This document shows positions 21,791 to 32,900 of a DNA stretch of 64,000 bases, piece by piece (the first letter of the stretch is position 1; every line of letters starts with the position of its first letter). Source of the stretch: Typhlomys cinereus (lineage: Eukaryota; Chordata; Mammalia; Rodentia; Platacanthomyidae). The position numbers were made by a program, and so were the translations under genes. The stretch lies in assembly GCA_023101885.1 (NCBI GenBank), contig JALPQD010000160.1:4132688-4196687 (forward strand), written 5' to 3'. The notes under the pieces are model-generated. The model saw only the letters and a program-made list of their open reading frames with translations, searched no databases and was not told the DNA's origin.

Positions 21791-22084
21791 CTTATCTGTG
21801 CGTACATATGTGGAGTCCAGAGGTGGATTCCAGATGTTTTGCTCTATTTTTTTTTTTGAAACAGTATCATTGAATCTGGAACTCGCTGTTTCAATTAAAT
21901 TGTCTGGCCAGCGAGCCCCCAAGATCCACGTGTCTCCATCCCACCATATCCCACCCTAGCACTGGAGTTTCAGGAGTGAACCACCACTCCTGGCTTTCAT
22001 GTGGGTTTTAAGAATTGCACAGAGGGCACTTTGCCCTCTGAACCATCTTCCCCACCAAACCTGCGTCTTTAACTTAATAATTTA

Positions 22085-22262
22085 CTAGATATAATAGGTC
22101 CACAAAAAACTGGCAAAGAATATTCATAATATTCTCAAATCAGAAGCAATCTAATATCTACCAATAGAGATGGATAAACTGGGTTTTATACAATGGAATA
22201 GCACCCAGCAATGAAAGGAGCGAATGACTGGAATATGTACATCATGGATAAACTCAAAGTTG
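22085..22262 (+). mobile_element. Old L1 fragment, sense
   Basis: GGATAAACTGGGTTTTATAC, AATGGAATAGCACCCAGCAA and TGAAAGGAGCGAATGACTGG match the classic sense 3' UTR/ORF2 end of old mammalian L1s. Confidence 0.7.
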
Positions 22263-22399
22263 ATTATGATGATAAGCCAGCAGGTTCGCTCAGGCCTGGC
22301 TACTCAGGAGGTTGAGACAGGAGAATCTTGAGTCTCAGGCCTGTCTGGAAACATAGACAACATATCAATACTCTATTACTCTAATACTCTAAAAAAATA

Positions 22400-22545
22400 G
22401 CTAGCCAGCCATGGTGATCCAAACCTATATACCAGCACTTGGGAGACTGAGGCAGGAGAATCACTGTAAGGTCAAGGCCGATCAGGGTTATGTGGGGAGT
22501 TCAAGACCAGTCTGGGATGTCTACTGAGGCCCCATCTTAAAACAG
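22400..22545 (+). repeat. B1 SINE, sense
   Basis: AGCCATGGTGATCCAAACCT, CAGCACTTGGGAGACTGAGG and GTTCAAGACCAGTCTGGGAT show a sense B1. The preceding 22260-22400 stretch (GCTACTCAGGAGGTTGAGAC) is a second, shorter 7SL-like piece. Confidence 0.8.
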
Positions 22546-23280
22546 AACATAATATCCAAACATTACGATGTAGACAGTTAAGTTGTCTACTTTATGCGGG
22601 TTGGGCCTCAATATGAACAGACCAATGAGATGGAGAGGACCAAAAACTCCAATTAGGTTTGCAGAACTGGAGTTAACCGATGGGGAAAAGCTACTTTCCC
22701 GGAGCCTGGGCATGTGCCGCTCCTGGTACTCCATATTTGGAGTCTGTGAGCCCATGAGTTCTCCAGGGCGTCCTAGCCCCTTATGGTGCATCTCATCTGG
22801 AGTCCGTGAGTTCTGTTCTTTTTCTCCTCTAATAAATTCTGCCTTAATCTTAAAAAAAAAGTTGTCCACTTTATGAATGTGACACACAGACCCCCTAATT
22901 AAAATGCAGTGTTGTGTACTTTGTTTGATGCCTGAGAAAGTCCTAGCTATGATGTTGTTTGTTTGGATAAGTAAGAGTCCCTGTATTAGTTGTCTGTTGT
23001 TACATATCAGATTACCCTAAACTTTAGCACCTAAAAACAACAAATATTATCTCATAGTTTCTGGGAGCAATTCAGCTAGGTAGTTCTGGCCCAGGATCCC
23101 TTTAAGTGGTGGTTATAGACATGCGAGAGCTTGTCTGGTGCTCAGTCAGCTGAACTAGCTCATTCATGTGACTGTCGACGAAGGCCTCAGTCTTTGGCTG
23201 GCTGTTTGCAAGAAGTCCCAGTTCCTTGTCTGGGTGGAGAGATCTGTTTGCAGACCTTTCCATATAGCTACCTGAGTATC
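22546..23280. other. Unassigned, probably in part LTR
   Basis: The segment at about 22610-22860 ends CTCCTCTAATAAATTCTGCC followed by an A-run, which looks like a polyadenylated transcript end (LTR or retrocopy). No coding frame is recognised. Confidence 0.35.
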
Positions 23281-23315
23281 CTTTGAAAATGTTTATATAT
23301 AACTATTATTATTAT

Positions 23316-23317
<2 letters not shown>

Positions 23318-23362
<45 letters not shown>

Positions 23363-23485
23363 GGATGAGGAGTGCATATGCCACAATGTGCACCCACCAC
23401 GTAGGTTCTGGAGATTGAACTCAGATGCTCAGATTCGTAGTGGCAATTTCCTTTGCCCACTGAGCCATCTCACCAGCCCTGCTTG
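23318..23485 (-). repeat. B2-like SINE, antisense, with (GT)n tail
   Basis: A (GT)n run at 23318-23360 is followed by TTCTGGAGATTGAACTCAGA and CCCACTGAGCCATCTCACC, the standard antisense B2 body and head. Confidence 0.85.
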
Positions 23486-23708
23486 AATGTTCTTATGATG
23501 TGGCAAATGGTTTCCCTAAGAGCAGGTGGTCTAAGAGAGAGTAAGGAAGAGACCACTGTGCTCTTATCTCAAAAATCACCTTCACTTTCTCCATGTCCTG
23601 CTCTTTAGAAGTCAACCACTAGGTATAATTGCAGTCAAAGTCATTAAAGAATTAAATTGGGACTGATCATAGGTCCTAGCATGATACCCAAACTGTCCTC
23701 ATGTAAAA

Positions 23709-24118
23709 TGTAAATTTACATTAGGTACAGGTGTCAACTTGACAGTTGAGGGTTTGAGCTCTGGGCACATTTGTAGAGAATTAATGGTTGAGTTAAGCCC
23801 AGAGCAAACCTGCAGGAGATTGTCTAGCTGATGGGGAGGGCCCAGCCCATGGTGGATTGGACTATGCCTGTAATAAAACACAGAGAGCTGGTTGGGAGAG
23901 TTGGCATATTTGTGTATGCTTGGCCAGACATGCTAGTCTGACAAATAAGGATTGTCCCTCTCTCAGCCATTATGTAGAAAAGATGTGGCCAATTCTCTCA
24001 GCTCTCCTGCCAAGCTGGCCTGAGAACTGTAAAGGGCAATTGTAAGAAAAAATGAGCCCTTGTTCTCTTAAGTCGTCTGATGGTGCTTTGTCAGCAACCA
24101 TGCAGGCGAACTGCAACA
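23709..24118 (+). mobile_element. Solo LTR of the TGTCATAG...CAACA family, sense, diverged
   Basis: Same family as the copies at 27.7 and 37.1 kb: GGTACAGGTGTCAACTTGAC, AGCTGATGGGGAGGGCCCAG, GGCCAGACATGCTAGTCTGA, CAGCAACCATGCAGGCGAAC then TGCAACA. No target duplication is visible. Confidence 0.7.
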
Positions 24119-24474
24119 ACTTCGTAAGGTGCTTAGTCTTGCTCTTCAGTGTGTTAAATAAATTACATTACTTTTTGGCTCATGTGACCCTGAACTAATC
24201 AGTTAGTAAGAGAGTTCCAGTATGACACCAGTTCTAAGGTGGACCTGGCTATGATTTAATCAAAACTTAGGATACTGCATAGTTATTATTGAAGATTACT
24301 CACATTGCTTTGTACATCAGAAACTCATTTTTTTTTTTTTTACTCCCAATCAATATTTCTGTCTGGGTAGGTTCTGATCAATGGCTTGACACTTCTTGAG
24401 AATTTTCCTAAGTATCAGGCATTCTGAAATAAAGAACGAGCTACTTCTAGCGCTGGTCACCATTGGTCAGCTGT

Positions 24475-24885
24475 CAACTTGGCGCCTAGAAGGGGAGTCT
24501 CTGAGCGCAGTGTGAGATATGTCTAGTAAGGACAGACCTCTGCATCAAGCTTGCAGGAGAGTTGTTTTGAGGTGTAACTGTGTGGGAAGGACCAGTCCAC
24601 AGTGGGTGGGACCGTTCCCTGGGAATGTGGATAAAGCTGGAGGGAGGTATTAGTAAGCTAGCACACTGGCAACCCAGAGAACCACAAAACCAGAAACCAA
24701 GTGACTATGCGGCATCATGGTCCTCTTGCCGTGCATGTGCTGTTCCTTCCATGCCTGAGGCTGCCACGTCTCTCTGGCCATGATGGACCGTAATTCAGAA
24801 TTGTAAGCTGAAGAAAACCTCTTGTTTCCTTAAGCTGCTTGGGGCAAGTACTTATCACAGCAATGGGTTATGGCAATAAAACAGC
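24475..24885 (+). mobile_element. Related LTR-like repeat, sense
   Basis: Begins CAGCTGTCAACTTGGCGCC and holds ACAGTGGGTGGGACCGTTCC, a CCATGATGGACCGTAATTC segment, and an AATAAAAC near the end. It has the general layout of the neighbouring solo LTRs but a different sequence, so it is a separate subfamily. Confidence 0.5.
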
Positions 24886-25194
24886 CATCGACTTCAAAAT
24901 ACTTCCCTGGTGACACAAGCATTGAAGATATATTTCATTTGCTTCGTTATTGTCATGATGCAAAATATCATGGAAGACTTAGGCAATGATGGATAAAATT
25001 GTAAAAAATCACTTTCCTAAACTGGCAAAAGGCCAGGTCAAACAAGATCCAATCTCGAAGATGATTCTGCCTACTGATTTCTGCAAGATTGTTATAAATG
25101 GTTTGTGTTGTACATTAAAAAGACTGGCCATATGCATAATTAGCACTTTATGTAATTGACCCTATGTCTTTTAATTTGTGAGTGCTACTTTAAT

Positions 25195-26035
25195 TTTTTT
25201 TTCAATTCTGTCTTTTGAGGTTCATTTATTATTTTTTGGATTGTTTGTAACAAGCATACACTCATATGACTTATGATAATCTACTTTTAGATCCTTCCTC
25301 CCTTCCTCCCTCCCTTCCTTCCTCTCTCCTATCCTCTTCCTTTCCCCTCAACAATCCATCTCACTCCATTCCACCCACCTTCCTATCTACTTCTATGGAC
25401 CCCAGGGTTCCCTCTGTCTTATCTACCCTTGTGGAGGTTCAGGCTGTGTGGTGTACCGAGTTGCCTTTCTTTGGACCACCCCACTCATCCAGCTCTAGTC
25501 TCCAAGGTTTCCACTGTATGTTCTTATCTCTCTTGAGTTCCTCCATAGTCTATAGGGGCGTGTTGGTATGTCATTATGCAGGTCTGGTAAGGACAAGTCT
25601 CACTGTGGGGAGTTCCTGGATGCAGTAGTCCTGCCTTGAATGGAATGTCTTGTCTAACAGTGAACTTCCCATCTTTAAGGTCTTACAATCTCACCCACTC
25701 TTCTGCAAGGTTCCATAAGCCTTAGGATAGGGAGAAATTAGGGTGAGCCTTGGGCCTCCAGTACTCTGCTTTATGGCTGGCTGTTTGTCCACTTCACTGC
25801 TCTTCCCCTGCCCTAGGCTGCATCCTGTCAGGGTGTTGAGATCCTCAACTTCTAAGTTGAGTGCTAAGTGTCCTTCAAATCTATGGGTATAATAATAGCA
25901 CCTGTTTACACCTGGCTCTTTCTTACATTCTCACCACCCCTTCTTCCACAATGCTCTCTGAGCCTTGGGTTGGGGGCATGCCCTGGGTATCTTACACAGT
26001 GCCGAGCAGTTTGCAATGGACACTTTTCAAGATAG
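25195..26035 (-). mobile_element. L1 3' end, antisense, older subfamily
   Basis: A T-rich start, pyrimidine-rich TCCTTCCTCCCTTCCTCCC at 25292, then AGTTGAGTGCTAAGTGTCCT and several segments matching the 3' UTR of the Lx-like L1 at 62 kb. The open frames have no meaning. Confidence 0.55.
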
Positions 26036-26420
26036 ATGTCTTAGTTTTATATTCCTGCTCTTGTGATGAATGTATGACCCATACAACTTAGGGGAGCCAG
26101 GAGATTTTTATTCCAGCTTGCAGTTTCAGGTTACAGGTTACAGGTTACAGTCCACATCAGCAGGAGAGTTACCAAGAGGGATCAAGGGAACTGCTCGCAC
26201 CATATCCACTGCAAGAGCAAAGAGGCAGCAAGGACCAGTGCAAAGCCTTCTGGCTTGTCAGCTTGCCAAGTCAACTAGTTCTCTCTCCATCTTGTGCACC
26301 TACCCGGGGAGTGATTCCACATACCATGAGTGGGTTGTCCAGCATTAATCAGATAATCTCTACATGCCTGCTCAGAGGCTTGCCTTAACTCAGTAATTCT
26401 TCCTAGATGTGCCCATCTCT
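26036..26420 (-). mobile_element. LTR-like repeat, antisense
   Basis: Opens GATGTCTTAGTTTTATATTC and continues to a reverse of the LTR-like order with CTTGCCAAGTCAACTAG and GTGCCCATCTCTTCAATTGTC. A 7-base unit CAGGTTA is tandemly repeated about 3 times at 26127-26149. Confidence 0.45.
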
Positions 26421-26542
26421 TCAATTGTCAGACTAATGCCTGAAATCAGATCAAGAGTGGGAGCTTAGATTCAATTCTAGAGAAAGGAAGATGAGAGAAA
26501 AAGAAAAGAAAAAGGGCAGTTTTCTTTAAAAAATATTATTTT

Positions 26543-26797
26543 TGTGTAAGTGTGTGTGTGTGAGAGAAGGCACTGAGTGTCTCTGTGGAGAACCAAGGGT
26601 GACTTTGGGAATCAGCTTGGATTGCTTCTACCTCCTTTTTGACTTCATTCTGAGATTTCCTGCGCTCCGCCTTCCAGAGTCAGAAGTGCAAGCTGCTGTC
26701 AATTTTGCCTGTTTTTTTTTTTTTAATGTGGGATCTGCACTCAGGTCCTTCTGCTTGTGAGGCAAAATTTTAACCACTGAGCTACTATTCCTGCCTG
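26543..26797 (-). repeat. tRNA-headed SINE, subfamily A, antisense
   Basis: A short GT run, then GTGGAGAACCAAGGGTGAC, GATTGCTTCTACCTCC and the head complement GAGCTACTATTCCTGCCTG. Confidence 0.8.
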
Positions 26798-26799
26798 AG

Positions 26800-27600
26800 A
26801 AAGAGTTTTAAATATAATTGCAACTGAATTATAAACTTGAGTTGACTAAGATATGACTGTATTTGACTGAGTTTATCTGAAAGTGACCAGATTAAATTTT
26901 CCCTCCTTCAAGGTAGAATAGAGGCTCAATTACAGGAGAAAAGAGAAAATTGCATTTTTGGACACTCAAGTCAGTGACTGTGAAATTTGTATCGGCTCCA
27001 ATAATTACAGGCAGCAAGTGTCAGGGAAATCTCAAGAACAGACCAAGGAATCATTATATGCTGTTCTTCCAAGTTATTACCTGATCTGCCCCTATTGCTC
27101 AGAAGGTCAGCCCAGTGTCTTACCAGACATTGTGATGAAACGCACACAAATTTCTGTTCAAAGTCTTTTCTTTTTTCACCAGAGAGCAGAGGCGAGTCTT
27201 ATGAGGTGAAAAGAGTGTGTTTTTCAGAGTTCTGAGGAGGCCCAGCCCAGATCATAACCTGAGAACAAAATGGGGAGACTATGATCTTGCAGGTGGTGCC
27301 CGCGGACCGGCTCTCCACACTTCTGAGGTGCTTCTCCAAGGTGCCTCTCCCAGGGGCTCCCGCCCTTCGCAGGCTGGGCGGGAAGAACCCAGAGGAAGAG
27401 AGCATAGGGAGCCGGCTGTGGATCCTCTCGCCTCCTGCTCCTTGGTCTCCATGGTTTGAATGCAGCCCGTAGCACCTTTGGGTTTTCCTCTCCAAGCGCC
27501 TCTCTAGGCTTCTGCTCCTTCTGTCAGGCTGGGGGTAGACACGACCACCAGAAGCGCTCAGCGCAGACATTTTCCTGAAGCTTTGTCCTCACACTTGAAA
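26800..27600. other. Unique sequence with a GC-rich patch
   Basis: The interval 27280-27560 is GC-rich with scattered CpG sites. Read on the minus strand it has an ATG in fair context (at about 27453) opening a short frame. It might be a retrocopy end, an LTR or a small promoter. I do not recognise it. Confidence 0.3.
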
Positions 27601-27619
27601 ACTGTGTCTTTGAATGAAA

Positions 27620-27662
27620 AAAAAAGTGTGTGTGTGCGTGTGTGTGTGTGTGTGTGTGTTAC
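27620..27662. repeat. (GT)n microsatellite
   Basis: A GT run with one GC step. Confidence 0.9.
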
Positions 27663-27704
27663 ACTATGTGTGGAGGTCGGAGGACCACTTGTGGGATTGG
27701 GTTC

Positions 27705-28132
27705 TGTTGCAGTTCGCCTGCATGGTTGCTGATAAATGACCATCAAACAGTTTAAGGGAACAAGGGGTTTATTTTCTCTTACGATTCCTGGTTACAGTTC
27801 TCGGTCCAGCTTGACGGGAGAGCATACACCAACACCAGGGCCGACGGAACTGGCCACATCACCACCACATAACAGCTGAAAGATGGACAACCCTTACTTG
27901 CCAGACCAGCATGTCTGGTCAAGTGAATAGAAGGATGCCGACTTCCTCAACTAGCTCTCAGTATTTTATTCACCTGTTCAGGGGCTAATCCCACCCACCA
28001 TAGGCTGGGCCCTCCCCATCAGCTAGACAATCTCCTGCAGGCTTGCTCCAGGCTCAATTCAACTACTAATTCTCCACAAATGCGCCCAGAGCTCAAACCC
28101 TCAATAGGTGACACCTGTGCCTAATTATGACA
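27705..28132 (-). mobile_element. Solo LTR with 5-bp target duplication (GGTTC), antisense
   Basis: Read on the minus strand the element starts TGTCATAATTAGGC and ends CGAACTGCAACA, with TG...CA ends. GGTTC lies on both sides (27700-27704 and 28133-28137). A complemented AATAAA region (GGGTTTATTTTC) sits near the 3' end. TG/CA ends, 5-bp duplication and 428-base size point to a class III (ERVL/MaLR-type) solo LTR. Confidence 0.85.
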
Positions 28133-28279
28133 GGTTCCTTCCTTCCTCCATGTAGTCCCAGGGACTAAACTCAGGTTACTGAGATTGGTAGCAGGCACCT
28201 TTAACCACTGATCCATCTCATGGCTCTGAAAACATACTTTAAAAAATAGTTTATTTATTTAAAAAATAGTTTCTTTATT

Positions 28280-28409
28280 TTGTGCGCGTGTGTGTGCGCG
28301 CGTGTGTGTGCACATGTGCGTGTGCGCGTGCTCGAGTGCTCATGTGTGTGCGCGCGTGCTCGAGTGCTCATGTGTGTGTGTGTGTGCACGTGTGTGCGTG
28401 CGTGCGTGC

Positions 28410-28451
<42 letters not shown>

Positions 28452-28452
28452 C
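28280..28452. repeat. Alternating purine-pyrimidine tract (GT/GC)n
   Basis: About 165 bases of TG, CG and CA steps with two copies of GTGCTCGAGTGCTCATGTG. It is the tail of the SINE that follows, enlarged and interrupted by CG steps. Strict alternation favours Z-DNA. Confidence 0.9.
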
Positions 28453-28686
28453 AGAGAGCACTGTGTGTCCCTGTGGAGGACCAAAGGTGACTTCAGGAAT
28501 CATCCTGGATTGCTTCTACCTCCTTTTTGCTTTGCTCTGGGGTTTCCCAGGCTCCATCCATCAGGGCAGAAGTGTAGGCTGCTGCTGTTTCCACCTGGCG
28601 TTTTTCACATGGGCCCTGGGATCTGAACTCAGAATCCTATCCTTCTGAGGCAGAGTCTTAACTCCTGAGCCATCTCTCCAGCCCTG
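28453..28686 (-). repeat. tRNA-headed SINE, subfamily A, antisense
   Basis: The body has CACTGTGTGTCCCTGTGG, GATTGCTTCTACCTCC and ends GAGCCATCTCTCCAGCCC. Confidence 0.9.
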
Positions 28687-28689
28687 GAA

Positions 28690-29390
28690 ACATATTTTTC
28701 ATGTCCTGGAATTACTGCAGCGTCTATTGTGGCGTCTTGGCTGATTCTTGGGGGCAACATGCAATGTTCAGTGCTGTCTATGTGGGCATGAGGAGTGAAT
28801 CTCACCCAGGACCCCTGTGGCTGAAGGAGAAGCTCTTGCACAGAGGAGCAGGAGACCCTGTATCAGAGAAATGGATCCTTGCTAAGGAGACAGGTCTGCT
28901 CTGGTTCGTGTTCCCAAAGCTTTTGTGACCGACTGGATATGTTCCGGATCTTCCAGCTTTAAGGTCTTCATTGTAAGTAGTAATTCTTGTTGTAGATGTG
29001 AAAAACAATCACTAGAAAATTCTGGACACTAATTGGCTGGTGTTTTTTTTAGAGTGAGCAATAAGCACTTCTGGGCTAAAGCTTCTTATTGGATAGACAA
29101 TGGCCAAGAATTCCACTTCGGATTAAAAGGGGAAGAGAGGGTCGCTGACTGTGTTCAGCCTCTGATCAGTTGTATCCACTGATACAACTGATATTTCGAT
29201 AGAAATTGTGATTCCTCCAGTTCCTAAGAGAATGGTTTCCTGCTTGAAGAAAGTTCCAGAAAATCTAAAGGACACCTTAATTTCTTCAAAATTTTTTGTT
29301 ACTAGTTACTTCATTTTACTTTAAAAAACTTAGTCATTTCATCATTTTTTATTTCATTTTTTTAAAAAAATATTTCTTCTTTTCTTTTCC
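28690..29390. other. Unique sequence
   Basis: AT-rich in the right half. No repeat or gene is recognised. Confidence 0.4.
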
Positions 29391-29466
29391 TTCCTTTTTC
29401 TTTTTTCTTTTCTTTCCTTTCTTTTTCTCTTTCTCTCTCTCTCCCTTTCTCTTCTTTTTCCTTATA

Positions 29467-29499
<33 letters not shown>

Positions 29500-29502
29500 T
29501 GC
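29370..29502. repeat. T/C-rich tract and (GT)n run
   Basis: A pyrimidine tract (TTCTTTTCC blocks) at 29372-29462 is followed by a GT run at 29467-29498. Confidence 0.85.
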
Positions 29503-29647
29503 ACATGTAACAGTGCGTTATATTGAAGTCAGTGGACATTTGTTGGAATTGGTCCTCTCCTGTAGTAAGAGCTTTTTACCTGATACACCACCTTGGTGAC
29601 CCTTAAACACTTTACTTATTTTAAAATATTTTAAAAAATATTACAGA

Positions 29648-29935
29648 GGGGCTGGAGAGGTGGCTCAGGGGTTAAGCCTCTGCCTTGCAGACGGAAGGTC
29701 CTGAGTTCGCAACCTAGACCCCACGTATAGACGCCAGGCGGAAGCGGGGGCGGCCTGCGTTTCTGGTCCTGGTAGGGCGGAGCCTGTGAATCCCGGGGCA
29801 GAGTAAACAAGGAGGAGGTGGAGGCGGTACATGGCGATTCCCGAATTCGTCTGTGGTTTTACACACACACACATACATACACTCACATACATACATACAC
29901 GTGCACACATGCACACATGCACAATTGAATAAATA
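29648..29935 (+). repeat. tRNA-headed SINE, subfamily B, sense
   Basis: Starts GGGGCTGGAGAGGTGGCTC (A-box-like), then GAAGGTCCTGAGTTCGCAAC (B-box-like), a body with GTAGGGCGGAGCCTGTGAAT and CAAGGAGGAGGTGGAGGCGG, and a CA/CATA tail. This copy is intact and lies immediately left of the minisatellite. Confidence 0.9.
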
Positions 29936-29949
29936 AAAAAGTTATAAAA

Positions 29950-32900
29950 TATTAGAGAGAGAGAATACATCACACTGTGCATGTAGAGAGAGAGAGGACA
30001 CATCACGCTGTGCATGTAGAGAGAGAGAACATCACGCTGTGCATGTAGAGAGAGAGAACATCATGTTATGCATGTAGAGAGAGAGAACACATCACACTGT
30101 GCATGTAGAGAGAGAGAACATCACGCTGTGCATGTAGAGAGAGAGAACACATCACGCTGTGCATGTAGAGAGAGAACACATCACGCTGTGCACGTAAAAA
30201 GAGAGAACATCATGCTGTGCATGTAGAAAGAGAGAACATCACACTGTGCATGTAGAGAGAGAGAGAACACATCACGCTGTGCATGTAGAGAGAGAGAACA
30301 TCACGCTGTGCATGTAGAGAGAGAGAACATCATGTTATGCATGTAGAGAGAGAGAACACATCACACTGTGCATGTAGAGAGAGAGAACATCACGCTGTGC
30401 ATGTAGAGAGAGAGAACACATCACGCTGTGCATGTAGAGAGAGAACACATCACGCTGTGCACGTAAAAAGAGAGAACATCATGCTGTGCATGTAGAGAGA
30501 GAGAGAACATCACACTGTGCATGTAGAGAGAGAGAACATCACACTGTGCATGTAGAGAGAGAGAACATCACGCTGTGCATGTAGAGAGAGAGAACACATC
30601 ACACTGTGCATGTAGAGAGAGAGAACATCACGCTGTGCATGTAGAGAGAGAGAACACATCACGCTGTGCATGTAGAGAGAGAGAACATCACGTTGTGCAT
30701 GTAGAGAGAGAGAACACATCACGCTGTGCATGTAGAGAGAGAACACATCATGCTATGCACGTAGAGAGAGAGAACATCACGCTATGCATGTAGAGAGAGA
30801 ACACATCATGCTATGCACGTAGAGAGAGAGAACACATCATGCTGTGCATGTAGAGAGAGAACACATCACGCTGTGTATGTAGAGAGAGAGAACACATCAC
30901 ACTGTGCATGTAGAGAGAGAACATCACACTGTGCATGTAGAGAGAGAGAACACATCATGCTGTGCATGTAGAGAGAGAGAACATCACACTGTGCATGTAG
31001 AGAGAGAGAACACATCACGCTGTGCATGTAGAGAGAGAGAACATCACGCTGTGCATGTAGAGAGAGAGAACATCACGCTGTGCATGTAGAGAGAGAGAGA
31101 ACACATCACGCTGTGCATGTAGAGAGAGAGAACATCACGCTGTGCATGTAGAGAGAGAGAGAACACATCATGCTGTGCATGTAGAGAGAGAACACATCAC
31201 GCTGTGCATGTAGAGAGAGAGAACATCACGCTGTGCATGTAGAGAGAGAGAGAGAACACATCACGCTGTGCATGTAGAGAGAGAACACATCATGCTGTGC
31301 ATGTAGAGAGAGAGAACATCACGCTGTGCATGTAGAGAGAGAGAGAGAACATCACGCTGTGCATGTAGAGAGAGAGAACATCACACTGTGCATGTAGAGA
31401 GAGAGAACATCATGCTGTGCATGTAGAGAGAGAGAACATCACACTGTGCATGTAGAGAGAGAGAGAGAACACATCACGCTGTGTATGTAGAGAGAGAGAA
31501 CACATCATGCTGTGCATGTAGAGAGAGAACACATCACGCTGTGCATGTAGAGAGAGAGAACATCACGCTGTGCATGTAGAGAGAGAGAGAGAGAACACAT
31601 CACGCTGTGCATGTAGAGAGAGAGAACATCACGCTGTGCATGTAGAGAGAGAGAGAGAGAACACATCACGCTGTGCATGTAGAGAGAGAACACATCATGC
31701 TGTGCATGTAGAGAGAGAGAACATCACGCTGTGCATGTAGAGAGAGAGAGAGAACATCACGCTGTGCATGTAGAGAGAGAGAACATCACACTGTGCATGT
31801 AGAGAGAGAGAACATCATGCTGTGCATGTAGAGAGAGAGAACATCACACTGTGCATGTAGAGAGAGAGAGAACACATCACGCTGTGTATGTAGAGAGAGA
31901 GAACACATCATGCTGTGCATGTAGAGAGAGAACACATCACGCTGTGCATGTAGAGAGAGAGAACATCACGCTGTGCATGTAGAGAGAGAGAGAGAACACA
32001 TCACGCTGTGCATGTAGAGAGAGAGAACATCACGCTGTGCATGTAGAGAGAGAGAGAGAGAACACATCACGCTGTGCATGTAGAGAGAGAACACATCATG
32101 CTGTGCATGTAGAGAGAGAGAACATCACGCTGTGCATGTAGAGAGAGAGAGAGAACATCACGCTGTGCATGTAGAGAGAGAGAACATCACACTGTGCATG
32201 TAGAGAGAGAGAACATCATGCTGTGCATGTAGAGAGAGAGAACATCACACTGTGCATGTAGAGAGAGAGAGAGAACACATCACGCTGTGTATGTAGAGAG
32301 AGAGAACACATCATGCTGTGCATGTAGAGAGAGAACACATCACGCTGTGCATGTAGAGAGAGAGAACATCACGCTGTGCATGTAGAGAGAGAGAGAGAGA
32401 ATACATCACGCTGTGCATGTAGAGAGAGAGAACATCACGCTGTGCATGTAGAGAGAGAGAGAGAGAACACATCACGCTGTGCATGTAGAGAGAGAACACA
32501 TCATGCTGTGCATGTAGAGAGAGAGAACATCACGCTGTGCATGTAGAGAGAGAGAGAGAACATCACGCTGTGCATGTAGAGAGAGAGAACATCACACTGT
32601 GCATGTAGAGAGAGAGAACATCATGCTGTGCATGTAGAGAGAGAGAACATCACACTGTGCATGTAGAGAGAGAGAGAGAACACATCACGCTGTGTATGTA
32701 GAGAGAGAGAACACATCATGCTGTGCATGTAGAGAGAGAACACATCACGGTGTGCATGTAGAGAGAGAGAACATCACGCTGTGCATGTAGAGAGAGAGAG
32801 AGAGAACACATCACGCTGTGCATGTAGAGAGAGAGAACATCACGCTGTGCATGTAGAGAGAGAACACATCATGCTGTGCATGTAGAGAGAGAGAACATCA

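Noticed and set aside
27199..27570. Possible CLIP4 5' exon or CpG-island promoter
   Set aside because: CpG density is modest, no CLIP4 peptide is recognised, and position relative to PCARE is not decisive.
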